Shown: one piece after another, positions 11,044 to 23,288 of the stretch | Position numbering within the stretch: the stretch's first letter is position 1 | How the letters are laid out: the number at the start of each line of letters is the position of its first letter | Assembly: GCF_000004075.3 (NCBI RefSeq) | Contig: NC_026655.2 | Span: 20,693,489-20,757,488, forward strand | Reading direction: 5' to 3' | Source: Cucumis sativus | Lineage: Eukaryota > Streptophyta > Magnoliopsida > Cucurbitales > Cucurbitaceae | Length of the DNA stretch: 64,000 bases | The notes under the pieces: generated by a model | The model's database searches: none | Told to the model about the DNA's origin: nothing | The model's input: only the letters and a program-made list of their open reading frames with translations | Made by a program: the position numbers and the translations under genes

Positions 11044-14000
11044 CTAGAAAGACTTGTGCTGATTAGGATTCTCAAATCTCGAAAAGATGAGCCGAAACAA
11101 GGAAAGAAATACTGCCCTTATACATGATATTACGAAGTTCCAACAAGATGAGGGCCAGTACCATGGATATAGTAATCTGAAAAATAGGCTTATAAGATGC
11201 CTAGGATATCGTCCAACCTGTACCAAAAAGCCTTGATCAAACTTTACAATTTTCCTAAGCATAACAATACTTATTGCTATTGTACGCACGCATTAGTAAA
11301 GTTGGGGAAAGCATAAAGTTATCAAGTTTCAAATGATGAACATGCTTAAAAGTTAAAACTTGTTTCTGTTGTGGAATGAGTTTTGGGTTAATCAAAACTT
11401 ACTGGGAATAGCAAATCCAGAGCATCCCACGCAGCATGTCGAACAGCTCTGGTTGGATACATGGGACCACCGGGAGAGGTAAAACTATACAAACAAGTTT
11501 TTAGCCGTGTACTTGTGGTCATTCTGAGTTCCATACCTATATGAATTGATAGCCTTGATTAGAATCTGAACAATTAGCAAGGAACTCTAGAATGTTAATC
11601 AGTCAGCCAATTACCTTGGAGAACAATCAGGCGTGAAAGATAATGCAGCAGTACAGGTTCCACCTTCAACTTTTGAATCTGACCAATGTAAATATTTTGA
11701 TACCGTTATGGAGCTTGAAGATGTATTTAACCATAAAAGCAGCACAAGCTATTTACTGATAAGACTATCAAAGGAACTAAACAACGGTAATTTATATATA
11801 TGATCATCTAAATCATTGTTTAAGGAAAAAGATGTTTTAATAGAAACAAGTCAAAATTTTTACCTGATCAGTAAGTTCAATCACAAACAAATCAGCTGGA
11901 CCACCAACTAGTATAGCATTTGGGAAAGGAGGAAATTGCTTCAGAAAACTCTCGAGCTTATCATCTGAAAACAGCAAGGTTATTATATACAGGTGGGCAC
12001 CCAAGTTCTAAAATGTAAGTGGGGAAAAAAGCCACCTTACTAATCAGAATAGATTTCCAAAAGAAATTTATAGCTAAAGCTCACCTGAATCATAGAAAAT
12101 TAAGAACCGTGAAAGTAAAAGAAAAAGATCTCTTTGAACCTGCCATTGACAAAAAAGAACGAGAAAAGGTTGAGAAGAAGACATAAAGGAGTCAATTACA
12201 AAACAATTCTCTAGAAACAGCTGTATTAAAGACACAAGTATAACTGTAAAACGACCTAGATTGTATAATATTCATAGCAAAATAGACATAATAACTTGAT
12301 TCTATCATACAAAATTTAGGAAAACATTCAACTCTAACCTGTATGGGAATTTTGTTCAATCTGGCAGGTTGAAATGAAACTTCTTCAAGAAGATACTGAA
12401 CGTCAATATGAAGGTAGCACAAGTTACTAAGCATTCACATATCACCAAAAGAAGAGTAGAAACTATGGACCAAACTCTTACATGAAAGAGAGACTTAAAT
12501 CGAGTAGTGTTTGCCTGAATATCAAGCCTGAATCAGAATATAAAGGTCATTGCAATAGTACTAAAATGCCAGTAGTATTATATGTCAACATAAATATGTA
12601 CCCAGAAGCTACATGAAATAATGATATCATGAAATGTCTGATGAAGTACCCAGGCATAAGATGCTAATTCCAGTTAAAAAGTTACAATTCTGTAATTGGA
12701 TAGAATATAGGGGAACTAACAAACAAATGCCCTCTCCATAATGCAAGAGAGAAAAGACCACAACATAAAGGGTGCACTTATCCATGGGTTAGTGTCAGAA
12801 CCAGAAATGGATCTAATATGTGTGTTATCAGTACTGACAGATAAATAGAAGCAACTCTTTGATGTTCAATATGAAAATTGGAAGCTAAAGAAATACCACG
12901 TTCTAATGTTAAGAATTAAGCACAATCAACAAATTGAATACAAAGACCAACACTTATTCACCACATGTCAAACGTTATCGACACCAGTCAGACACTTGTG
13001 AGAATATCTCAAATAATTGTTGACACTAAATAAATGTAATAGATACCTTTTGAGTTCCGTTTCTAATAAGATATTGTATCTTTTAGGAATATAATGTGCT
13101 GTTCACTTGTCTCAATGTGTTTCAAATATTTTCCATCCTCTTAATCTTTTCCAATGTTTGTCAAATACATTGAGAGAGGTGCTGTATAGAGTAGGCAACT
13201 AATTTTATCAACTTTTATTTTGTTTTCAATGTGAAATATCATAATCTAAACAACTTTTCAACATGAGAATCATTGATATGTACAATAAGATTCATTATAT
13301 CCCATATAAGAGTATAGATATTTTAACATACGCATTTTGTATAAAATGCCTTGTGTCTGCTGTCCGTGCTCCTTTAAAATAATATTGTAATACGATCAAC
13401 AATTAAGAATGCATGGAAAAATCTTATAATATGTTTTCATCGACTGTTCTACAGATACCAACAAATCATAATAACTTGTCAATTAACTGACTTTGGTGTC
13501 CCATGCTAGAGTAATAAGAAATCATAAAAAAGGATACATTGCATGATAGTGCAATACATGAAGATCGCATGATTTTTAAAAGCTATGAAAATTTCCACAT
13601 AAATGAAATTGATGTTAACAACAAATTGATAAATCCATACCAGAAGATATTGGTGGCACCTTGAACAAGAGCTGATGAATTACGAAGGTGAACTTCTTCA
13701 GAGTTTTCAATTTCTATTTCAAAGAGCTGCAAGATAGATCTCCATCAGGCACCAAATCTTTCTAATGAAATAGAAGAAAAAGAAGAAAGTAACTCCAACG
13801 GCAGATATGTTTGGACAACTTTCAAGGGCAATCACTGCTTTCAAAACCCAATAAAAAAGAACTTATTCTGCACCTGATAATGATTATAAAGGTAGAATCC
13901 ATTTCAGTGCAGAATAGTTGGTTATAGAAACTAAGAAAGCCAGATGGAGGGTAAATTCTTCAAGAAATTTTAGAGGGAAAACAAAATAACAAACTATTCC

Positions 14001-16419
14001 ATCAGTGAAAATCGCATTGGCTTCAAAAAAATGCATCGTCTAGGTAACCCACCCATTTGTGGAATAAGAGGGTGAAAATATGACATGTAAATGATTGGCT
14101 CCACAGTTTGACAATCAAATCGAGGATTGGTTTCCCGCTTTCTGGCACCTGAACATAGTAATCGGCAAGAACGTCGTAAAAGCATAATGGATCATTCATT
14201 CCATGCTCCACAGGTGCAATCGCATCTTCCTCCGTGCTGAGAATTATTTCTGCTTTATAAAGCAGAGCATGAGTGGCTAGTGCTCTAACACAGTAACACC
14301 ATCGACTCTCAATCTCATTTTAAACTATGTAAAATAATAAAACTAGTACCAGCTTTGACAAGCTAGTTAGAAGTACTCAATTAATTAACTCTAATAGGCG
14401 TAATTCTCTGTTTCATTTAAGGGGAAACAGAAAAACTTGATTTATTTCATGAATATTGGTGCACAGAAGCAACTACTTTTATTGGAAAAGATGAAAAGAC
14501 AGAAGGGCACAAAAAGATAACTTTGCATAATTGATGCAAGATGATAACTTTTGAGATCAAAAAATGTAAAAAAAACAATAAATGTAAACTGTTAGCTTAA
14601 GCGATTTTAGGCCAAATTACAAAAGTACCCAGAACTTCATTTGTTACAAAGATACCCTTATTCTTTCACAAGTTGAAAATTACCATTGACCACCATAAAT
14701 GTTTAAAAATTACAATTGAAGTAGAAAAAATTTACAACGACCTTACTTGAACAGGATCTGTCCTATAAGTTGTACATCAGTGTCCTTGAGTTCTTAAGTA
14801 GAAAGAATTTACGATGAAAATTCAGAGTTGATTCGGGTGTGATAGTGGCTTGGACCAATGTGACAGTATTCCCAAATTTGTATTCCAAGTTGCCACCACA
14901 ACATGCAAGGTCCTAATTTTCATCAAGCATTCTAACCAATTTCTACTCAAAGGTTAGTACTGAAATCTTTATGAAGGATAATATTGCAGCTCCTAAAAGG
15001 ATAGGGGTATTTTTGAAACCAAGGAAAAGGTTCAAGGTCCTTGTAATTTAGCCATTATTTTACCATGGATCAAGTCAGTCAATATCCATTTGATATCAAC
15101 AAGCATAAAAATTTAAATTAAAAAAACTATCCAGTAGCAGGTATGTAACTTTTTAAAAATAAAAAGCAGGGTTCGAAAGGATTTTTTAGAAACTTAAAGG
15201 ACAAAATGTAAAAGCATTCATCCGCATGCTATTTCTGTTGTCAAATATAAAATTTTGCATTACCACAACACACCTTTGGCTCGGTCATCGACTTCTAGCG
15301 CTATATCAGCAAATAATTCTTGCAGTACATCTCGCCTCTGTGATGAAGAAGCTAATGCCTACATTTAAAAATAAAACTAATAATAAATAAATCTTAAAAC
15401 TAATTATTCACAATCCACTAGGGATTCAACCTCTCTAGGTTATACTGTCCATCACAATAAGCCTCAAGTTCATGAAAACCAAAGTGTAAAGTAAACTGTC
15501 AAACTTATACTGAATTAGAGGTTGCCAATAGCCTAAACTATACTAACAGAAAAAGTCAATATTCAGCCTTGTCAACGCATAGCAGAAACAACGTAGATGT
15601 CTTCAGTTTGCACCCGCCTTTTTGTGGGAAGGGTCAGACTATACGGACCACAGAGGGTGGGTGTGGCATTATGGAGAATTTGTTGGAGAGGAATAACAAA
15701 GTTTTAAGAGGGAGCACCAAGTTGTTTAGTTCCATGTTCTTTGGGTTTTGGGTTGTGGTGTTAAGTCTTTTCATACCATTTGGGATTCATTTTGCTACAT
15801 CGAAGCTAGTTTTTCTTTCAAAAAAGAAATTAAAAACAAAACAAACTAGCAAAGAGAAGACTACCTCAGCCTTCCCCTGCATTCTTAACTAACCCTTCAC
15901 TAATCCCACAATTCCAAAACCCTGCCAAAATTCACACCTCGTCCTTCAAACTACTAACTCACATCCTAACAAATTCCCCCTTTACCACTCTTTAGCAAGT
16001 TACTGCAATGGGAGGTCTAACATTACAATCTAGTTTTCATTTCCATAACGTCTCTCATCAAAAAACAACAAACCCCACTTGAATTCACAGGCTCCAAAAA
16101 TGCCGGAACTGAGTTTAAATAAATCGATCCACAAGTTAACGACGATCAACAGGAAATAAATCATCACCAGATAGATTCCCAAAAAGGGTAAAAAGAAGAA
16201 AGTGAAATTCCCATAAAACAGTAAAAAGAAGAGAAAAAAGGAATCATCTTATCCAAACAGTACAGTACGGATAATCCAAAGGAAAGAAATTTTCAGATAT
16301 TCATCAAACAAAAACAAAAGGGGGGGTGAAGAAAAACGAACCCGCTGAAGCTTCTTCTCAATCTGTTGAGACAAGGCGCTAAGATAAGCAGAACTCCGAG
16401 GCGTCAACGCCCGAGACAT
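11044..16419 (-). CDS. conserved-looking 358-aa protein of unknown function
   Basis: Eleven exons, minus strand: 16342-16419, 15274-15358, 14053-14249, 13641-13726, 12482-12527, 12339-12395, 12085-12139, 11864-11964, 11615-11678, 11403-11536 and 11044-11217. Every border is GT/AG and the phases close to 1,077 nt. I cannot name the family, although the sequence feels like a single-copy conserved plant protein. It starts MSRALTPRSSAYLSALSQQI. The middle is largely helical, with heptad-like stretches, for example in the segment ending FVIELTDQ. The C-terminal ~55 residues are strongly hydrophobic and aromatic (LISLFFRLLYPWYWPSSCWN), suggesting a membrane-embedded or membrane-associated tail. No catalytic motif is evident. 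Exon consistency makes the gene model strong; function is open. Confidence 0.9.
15590..15835 (+). mobile_element. LINE coding fragment in intron 1 of the 358-aa gene
   Basis: Antisense to the host gene. Translation contains ENLLERNNKVLRG followed by a hydrophobic-aromatic stretch, resembling the LERNNRIF-type C-terminal segment of plant LINE reverse transcriptases. An A-rich stretch follows near 15820-15845. It is short and decayed, so the assignment is moderate. Confidence 0.5.
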
Positions 16420-18514
16420 TACGATGATGGAGAAGGGGTTTAACCCTAACTACTATGGATCAATGGCAGGAGGAGAAGAGTGAGGTTATGGAGGAAGAGT
16501 GGGGATGGTTAAGCAACAAGAAAGAAGAAGAAATGGGAAGAGAATGCATTGAGAACGAGAAGATCTAAGGAGTTACAGAGAGAAAGAAAGTTGAAAAATG
16601 TAAGAGAAAGAGAAAGGGAATGAATAATGATTGATCGATTTGGCGGTCGATGGAGGCAACAGCGTGCCATCGTGCCGCACTACATGCCATTCATATGCCT
16701 ACACGCCCCCCCTCTACTTTTCTACAATATTATTACCATTATTTCATACCTAAATTATTTCAAATCAAATCACATTATACCATCATCTATATCATCTATC
16801 ATATTACATCAACAAAAACTACTATATCTCTATTATCCCTAAATATTATCATCTATATCCACATATCTATATATATACTATTTTATCTCCATCTATCATA
16901 AATTGCTATATTTAAATTCAATGTGTTAAAATTAACTTTATTAAAATTGATTAAGGATGATAATTTATAGGTAAAGAAATACAAAATGTAAGAGAGTGTT
17001 TTCGAATTTTATAATATGAATGTTGATAGAAGATAATTTTTTTTTCCATAAGCTAACCTTAGTTTAACCAAAACAGTACATGGTGTATGTTCTCCAACAT
17101 TTAGAATATTGGTGTTAGCATAAATATGTTGAGAGAAATATTGATAAAACGTTATTAATGAACATTTGCAAAATTACTTTTTTAAGTTTTATAAAGTTTT
17201 TTTTACGAAAATGTCAAATATATGAAAATGTAGTCATGTTTCGGACAAAAATTTAATATTTTTTAGTTATGCTTCCATCAAATGATGGGTGAATTTGTTT
17301 CCAATGGACAAGGAACCCCTCACTCCGTCACTCTAACCTTGTTGCCAAACCTTAGCTTCGTGGATCATACACTAGATCAATTTTAACTTTTTACATTTGT
17401 GAGCCATTAGGGTCAATATCTATATCTTCTGATTTTTCTTAGTTGAATTCTATTGTTAATTTTCAAACGAGATGATATATTATTGGTAAATTATAGCGTG
17501 TTTTAATTTCAAATTCATGGTTTTGCATGTGATCGCATAGTAGTGGAGTTTATTTACTGAGTATTTTAATTTATATACTCAACCTTTTATTTAACATAGT
17601 TTTCAAATAAAGGCAAAGAATATAGTAGGCACATGATTAAGAGGTTCAAGATGGAGTCATGGCTTCCATGTTAACTTATGTAGTTTTTAGCATTTTGGAT
17701 TTTTAGTCACAACTTTTAAGTTAAAGTTTTGTATGTTGTAATATTTTCTAATGTTTTTTTAAGGACTGGAGTATGGCCTTTCCTTGCTTTTTAATCAACT
17801 ATTTTATCCACATTTTTTTTATTTTAATAAATTTTAATTTTGAGTTGATTTGAGTTGTTACAATTTGTATTGAAGCCTAGAGCTAGATGTAGGTCGTTTT
17901 GTAGAATACGTACATTCTAAGTCTACCGTATTCTTATGATACGGTTCATAACGAATTGTTTGACATCACCTATGAGAAAAAAATGCTAGAAAACCAATTA
18001 TGTTAATTTAACTTATGGAAAGACTCTCTTAAAGTGATAGTGATGGATGCATTGGGGTATAAAAGAAGTCGTACCAATATAAAACACGTGTGACGAAGCG
18101 TGAAAATAAAATTGAAGAGGCAATAATTAACATTGAAAAAACTCTCAACTGAAGACAAATTCACTATGTAAAAAATTGTTATAACCATGCAAAATGATCC
18201 TCTTTCCCGACCTCAATTAAAAAAACACTCTTGATCTCAAAGTTTTTATAATATTTTACCACTCCAAAACTAGAAAATATAAAAACAATTTAATTATAGT
18301 TATCACACAAAAGGTAGACAAGTTTCTAACCTAAGACTATTAAAAACCAAAGGTATGGATCCTTCTTTAGTGTTTGGAGTCTATGATTTTAATAAACATT
18401 TTCAAATATGGAGGGCAACTGTATTTTTAATGTTTTGTTAGAAATTCGCGGTTAAGCAACTTTTGGTATTTCAATTGAAGAATCAAACTTCAAGATGAAT
18501 GTATCTGATAATTA

Positions 18515-18630
18515 GGGATGTAAGTTCAACCCGAACCATCCAAACCCATTTTATATGGGTTAGGTTGGTTTTTTTTAGTTGGGTTGAAAATTTCGGTTCA
18601 ATCCAATCCAACCATGAAATTAATATTAAT
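18515..18630. repeat. hAT-like dispersed repeat end
   Basis: The segment starts TTAGGGATGTAAGTTCAACC and contains paired ACCC/GGGT motifs around a short palindrome. It resembles the (C/T)AGGGGTGTAA..GGGTTGG ends of non-autonomous hAT elements; a related end, inverted, lies near 53,850. No target duplication was found. Confidence 0.35.
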
Positions 18631-20100
18631 TAATCAATTCTTTTACTATATTCTAATTAATCGTATCATGAAATTAAATCATATATATATATATATAAAC
18701 ACTTTTTTTGTTTCATTTTTTAAAATTTCAATTAGTTAAAAGTATAGATGTTGGTTAAAAAAAAAAATCACAGTTGATTTCTCAATCTTACCCTGCTGCG
18801 AAGTTCTTAAAATTAAAATAATAAATGTATAAAACCTTTTCCAAATTTAAGTTTAAATTAAAAAATTGAATTTTTACTCGACAGGAAATATTCTAACCTT
18901 TTATATACATAATTAGATGCAAAATAGAAACCAAATCTGAGCATTGAGCATTTAAATGTCAAAGTGAGTTTAATTAAATGCTAACAAATTCGATAATTGT
19001 TATTGTATTAAAATAATAATGAAAATATCACACAATCTCATGTCATATTTAAGTCTACAATATATCTTTTTTTTCTCAAAGAAACATAATTAATTAATTA
19101 CACATTATGACCAACTAGTTTCTAAGAAATGAAAGAGTATACAAATTAATAAAATTATGTATAGAGTGATAATCAAAGAAATAAGGACTACACATTTTAC
19201 ATATAGTTATTGAGAAAAATGACAAAACAAATTTGTCTATTTTATAAAAAATAAAATAAAAGTTCAAAATTCCATGATTATTATTATTATTAAAGTAGGA
19301 ATAACTTTTTTTTCTTATTGTTTTTGTTTTTGTTTTTGTGTTGATTGTATAAGTGGGAAGGAATCTTCAAATTATTTTGGCATTATTACAATAATTAATT
19401 ATAACTACCAATTCTTGATGGAGAACATATAATTTGACTTACTTTACGTAAATATATATATGATTAATTTGAACACTCAAATTATATTATCATATTGTTT
19501 CTATTAATAACTATACCAACAATTTAGTCCACACGTTGCATTCTTTTCCTTCACCCACTTCCCATTTTATACATTTTCCTTATGTATTTTTTACTTTTAA
19601 ACAAAATATTAGAAAGCATCATGTTTGGGACGTTTTTTCTTATTAATATTTTTTAAAAAATCATTAAAAAATATAGGATTTTTATTTTAACTTATTTATT
19701 GAAATACTAATTGTAGTTTTATCCCTGTTCGTGTCTTATTTTCTTTTATCTTAAATACAATTTGGGTGTATTTAGTTGTATTAATTTTTTATCCATATTT
19801 CTACATTTACATAAGTTTGATACTGACATTGATAATAAAAAATCTCTCTTATCTCTAGTAAGAAAATACTTACGTGTAGTTAGGATGCACCAATCTTCTT
19901 GTATGCATTCCGAAACTACTATACACAATAATACATAGCAATTTGGCAATTTGATTTTTCTTTATAAAATTTACAAGTGAGATATTTGTTAACTAAATGG
20001 TTCCACACTTTACCTCAAAGCCTACCCCAACCAAACAGAGGGTGTTCTCAACATTGGCGATGGACAAGATAAAGTGTAAAGAGTTGGTTGATGTACTTTT

Positions 20101-20180
20101 ATTTATCATATTTGTATCACATATTATCTATCTTCATGCTATTTATCATATTTGTATCACACACTATCTATCTTCATGCT
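20101..20180. repeat. 40-bp tandem duplication
   Basis: Units 20101-20140 and 20141-20180 differ at two bases only. Probably a recent local slippage or duplication. Confidence 0.9.
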
Positions 20181-22708
20181 CTTCAAGCAATTAGTTAAAT
20201 TATTTAGTTTAAGATTTTTATTTTTATTTTTGGGTTTGAGATTTTTGTTTATTAATAGAGTTTCGAGTTATTCTCTTTTAAAATATTTTATTTTTAAATT
20301 ACGATCTTTTTATCTATCCAATAGTAATAAATAATCAATAAAAGTTCATGCTTGAACTTCAATTCTTTTTTTTCTTTCTTTTAGCAATCCAATGCTAAAG
20401 GAATCATCTCTATATCTTCCAAAACCATACAATAATCCATCCCTTTAGTACTTTCTCAACTTTTGACTTTGTCTCTTGTTTCAATGTATAAAAACAATAT
20501 GAAAACTTTGGCATCATCCATATGTGTATTTTTAAATTTTAGCATGCCTTTTATTTCTCAATACATATATAATATAAACAATGATTTATTTCAAGCTACT
20601 TTACCATGTCAGCAGTCAAACTACATTTATTTGAAGATTTAGGACAAAATATATTAAAAAAAGATTCCCTAAAGGTACATGTGCTTGGCAATTCCTTTTC
20701 AAGTTTGTTTTTCTATTTACTAAAAGTATTTTTTATTAATTTTAAATTACTATAAAAGAATTTCCATTGCAAGACATAATGAAAAAGATTGGCCAAAGTC
20801 CCTTGCGAAAAATAGTGGCTAAAGTTTAGATGGTCGTTATATGTAACAGTCGAAGACTGACCTAAATGTAATTCATTGAATATATACCTCTTTTTTCTAT
20901 ATAAATTATGAACTAAAGTATTTTTAAATCTCATAGTTTTCATTTTAATGCTGATTTTTTAAGGTACATTATTGATGACTGCTGATTGAGTAGTCAACAA
21001 TTATGTTTGAGTTGAAGATATCAAATCAATATATCTAATTTCTTACATATAAAATATGAGGATTTGTTGAAAAAAGAAACAAAAGATACTAACAAACTAT
21101 TATAAAATATGGAAACCTTCCCAACTTATCTATTAAAAGAATAATTTCATTGCCTAAAAAATAGATTTTATAATGATAGTAATAAGGGAAAATACCCTTC
21201 CTTTCAAAAAAACTATATAAAAAAAAAAAGAATCGTTTTCATGGTAAGATATTAGATTTAATTTTCTTTTGGTTAAGTTTTAAAATAATTTTAAAATATC
21301 ACACATCTAGTTCTTAAATTAGATTGGTTAAGAGAGAAATTTAAACATGTATCTCGTAAAAGTTGTGTAATATAAATAATTAATTCTTGATAAGCTACGT
21401 ACTTGTGAATCTCTTGAATCTTAGTAACTAATTTTTTCTATGAGGTTTAAGATCTCTCCCACGTGTAGGTGTGATTACATCATATTATCGACTTGGTTGT
21501 ATTGTTTATATCTTTTCTTACTTTTGCTTACACTATTTACTTTTCCAATAAGTTTGGTGCAAACATAATTCTGTAAGTATGCTTTTTTATTTGAAAAAAA
21601 ACTCTCATCCCTCTAATAGAAATGTTGGTTGCATTTGATGGTGATGGCTTTGTTGCTTGTTTATGTTTGTCTTTTTTAAATAATAATAAATAAATATTAT
21701 TCTCTAATGATTTAAAGACACTTATTTTGACTAATTTAATTTATATTTTTTTAGAAAAACAATCATCTTCACTTCCAAAACCATTGAATGATTGAATAAA
21801 ACACCTTTTTATTTATTTATAAAAGATTATTGAAAATATTTACAAAATATATAGTAATGTTTCAAATTCTAACCATGATATATAGATAGATGAAATTTAA
21901 TAGATATAAAACTTTTCCATATTTATATATATATATATATTTGAGCTGATTTGGTTATATTTTAAAAGGTTTATTTATTGGTCTTTTCAACTATTTTCTT
22001 ACGTCAACTATTTTCCTCAATAAAATAATATAATTTTCTCGCATGCTCCACGTGTACTTAATTAGATTTTAGTATCCACACTACTTATCAATACAAAACT
22101 ACAGAAAAAAAATATTAATTTATGTCAGGCCACTCACCACGTCAGCCTTCACCACTAAATTATTGGAACAGTCACATATTGATTTTGTATTTTACTTCCC
22201 CTATTTCAAAACTTCAATAACTTCTTAACTTCAAATATTATATTTTACTTCTAATCCTTTAAATTTTATCTTATTTTATTTTAAATCATTCTATTTTACT
22301 TAATTAAAACTTATCTTTTATTTTTTTTAATCAAAATCAGTTAGTTTGTTTTTTTATGATTGGTAAAAAATTACAAAAATATAAATTTACAATTTTTTAT
22401 TTTTTTAAATTTTTATCCAAACAAGTATATAAACAAAAATATACCAATCTATTATTCAATAAAATTTTAAATTAAGAACTAAATTTAATCTGACCGTTTC
22501 ATTTTATTCTTGATTTTTTAAAGTACATATTAACGCCGAGTAAGTCAATGATATGTGATGCTTAATTATACCATTTATTATTTATTTATTCCACCCTAAT
22601 AAAAAAAATGTGGAATTGGTCACCTTGAACAATTAAAAAAAATGGTTATATTTTCTTAAAATATTTTGATTGTTCCACAAAAACGAAGGGCCAATAACGA
22701 ACTATAAT

Positions 22709-22710
<2 letters not shown>

Positions 22711-22782
<72 letters not shown>
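22711..22782. repeat. TA dinucleotide array, ~36 units
   Basis: An uninterrupted (TA)n run of about 72 bases, roughly 500 bp upstream of the EXO70H start codon. Likely highly length-variable. Confidence 0.95.
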
Positions 22783-22784
<2 letters not shown>

Positions 22785-23017
22785 AAAAAACTTCTTAAAT
22801 TATCCATTTTTTAAAAAGTGTTTTTGTTTGGATTTAATTAAGTTAAAAAGTGGATTGGGCGGTGATGTGGTATAGGGTTTAGCAAATAATTATAATAATA
22901 ACAATGCAATAAGTAACAACAAAAGTTTTAAAAAAATGAAAATGTGGTAATTATAAAAATGATGAATTTGATTAATTAATATAGTGTTTTGAATGTAAGA
23001 TAAAAACGATTCGTTTT

Positions 23018-23150
23018 GGTCAAATAAAAGAAGAATCAACAACGGCAACATTGTTTGACGAAAGAAACGAAAGAATTAAAAAGGAGAGAAAAAGTTGACT
23101 AATTCAAGTTGCTTCATAAGACAAAAAAAGAAAAGAAAAGCCTCAGTCAA
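23018..23150. promoter_or_regulatory. cluster of four W-box cores upstream of EXO70H
   Basis: TTGAC cores occur at 23018-23023 (reverse, TTGACC), 23055-23059, 23095-23100 (TTGACT) and 23145-23150 (reverse, TTGACT), that is, four in about 130 bp just upstream of the TATA box. WRKY factors bind TTGAC(C/T). Clustering suggests stress or pathogen inducibility; binding itself is inference. Confidence 0.5.
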
Positions 23151-23197
23151 AAAGGTCCTAAAAGCTTCTTCATCCTCATCCATGGAAGAACCTTCCT

Positions 23198-23203
23198 TAT
23201 AAA
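23198..23203 (+). promoter_or_regulatory. TATA box of EXO70H
   Basis: TATAAA about 85 bp before the start codon, followed by a pyrimidine-rich leader typical of plant 5' UTRs. Confidence 0.7.
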
Positions 23204-23288
23204 ACTCCCTTTTCTTCTTCATTTATTCTCTCCATAAATTCCCCCCTTCAGTTTCTCTTTCCCTCCATACCCAACCCCTTCTTCAACC

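Larger units (their letters stand above)
16420..23010. other. intergenic, AT-rich, only small repeats
   Basis: This begins with the upstream region of the 358-aa gene (16420-16640, purine-rich, probable 5' UTR). The remaining ~6 kb has no supportable gene. Contents noted separately: a hAT-like repeat at 18515, a 40-bp tandem pair at 20101 and a TA array at 22711. Confidence 0.5.

Noticed and set aside
15569..15892. 107-aa ORF as a gene
   Set aside because: Within intron 1 of the minus-strand gene and explained by a LINE fragment.
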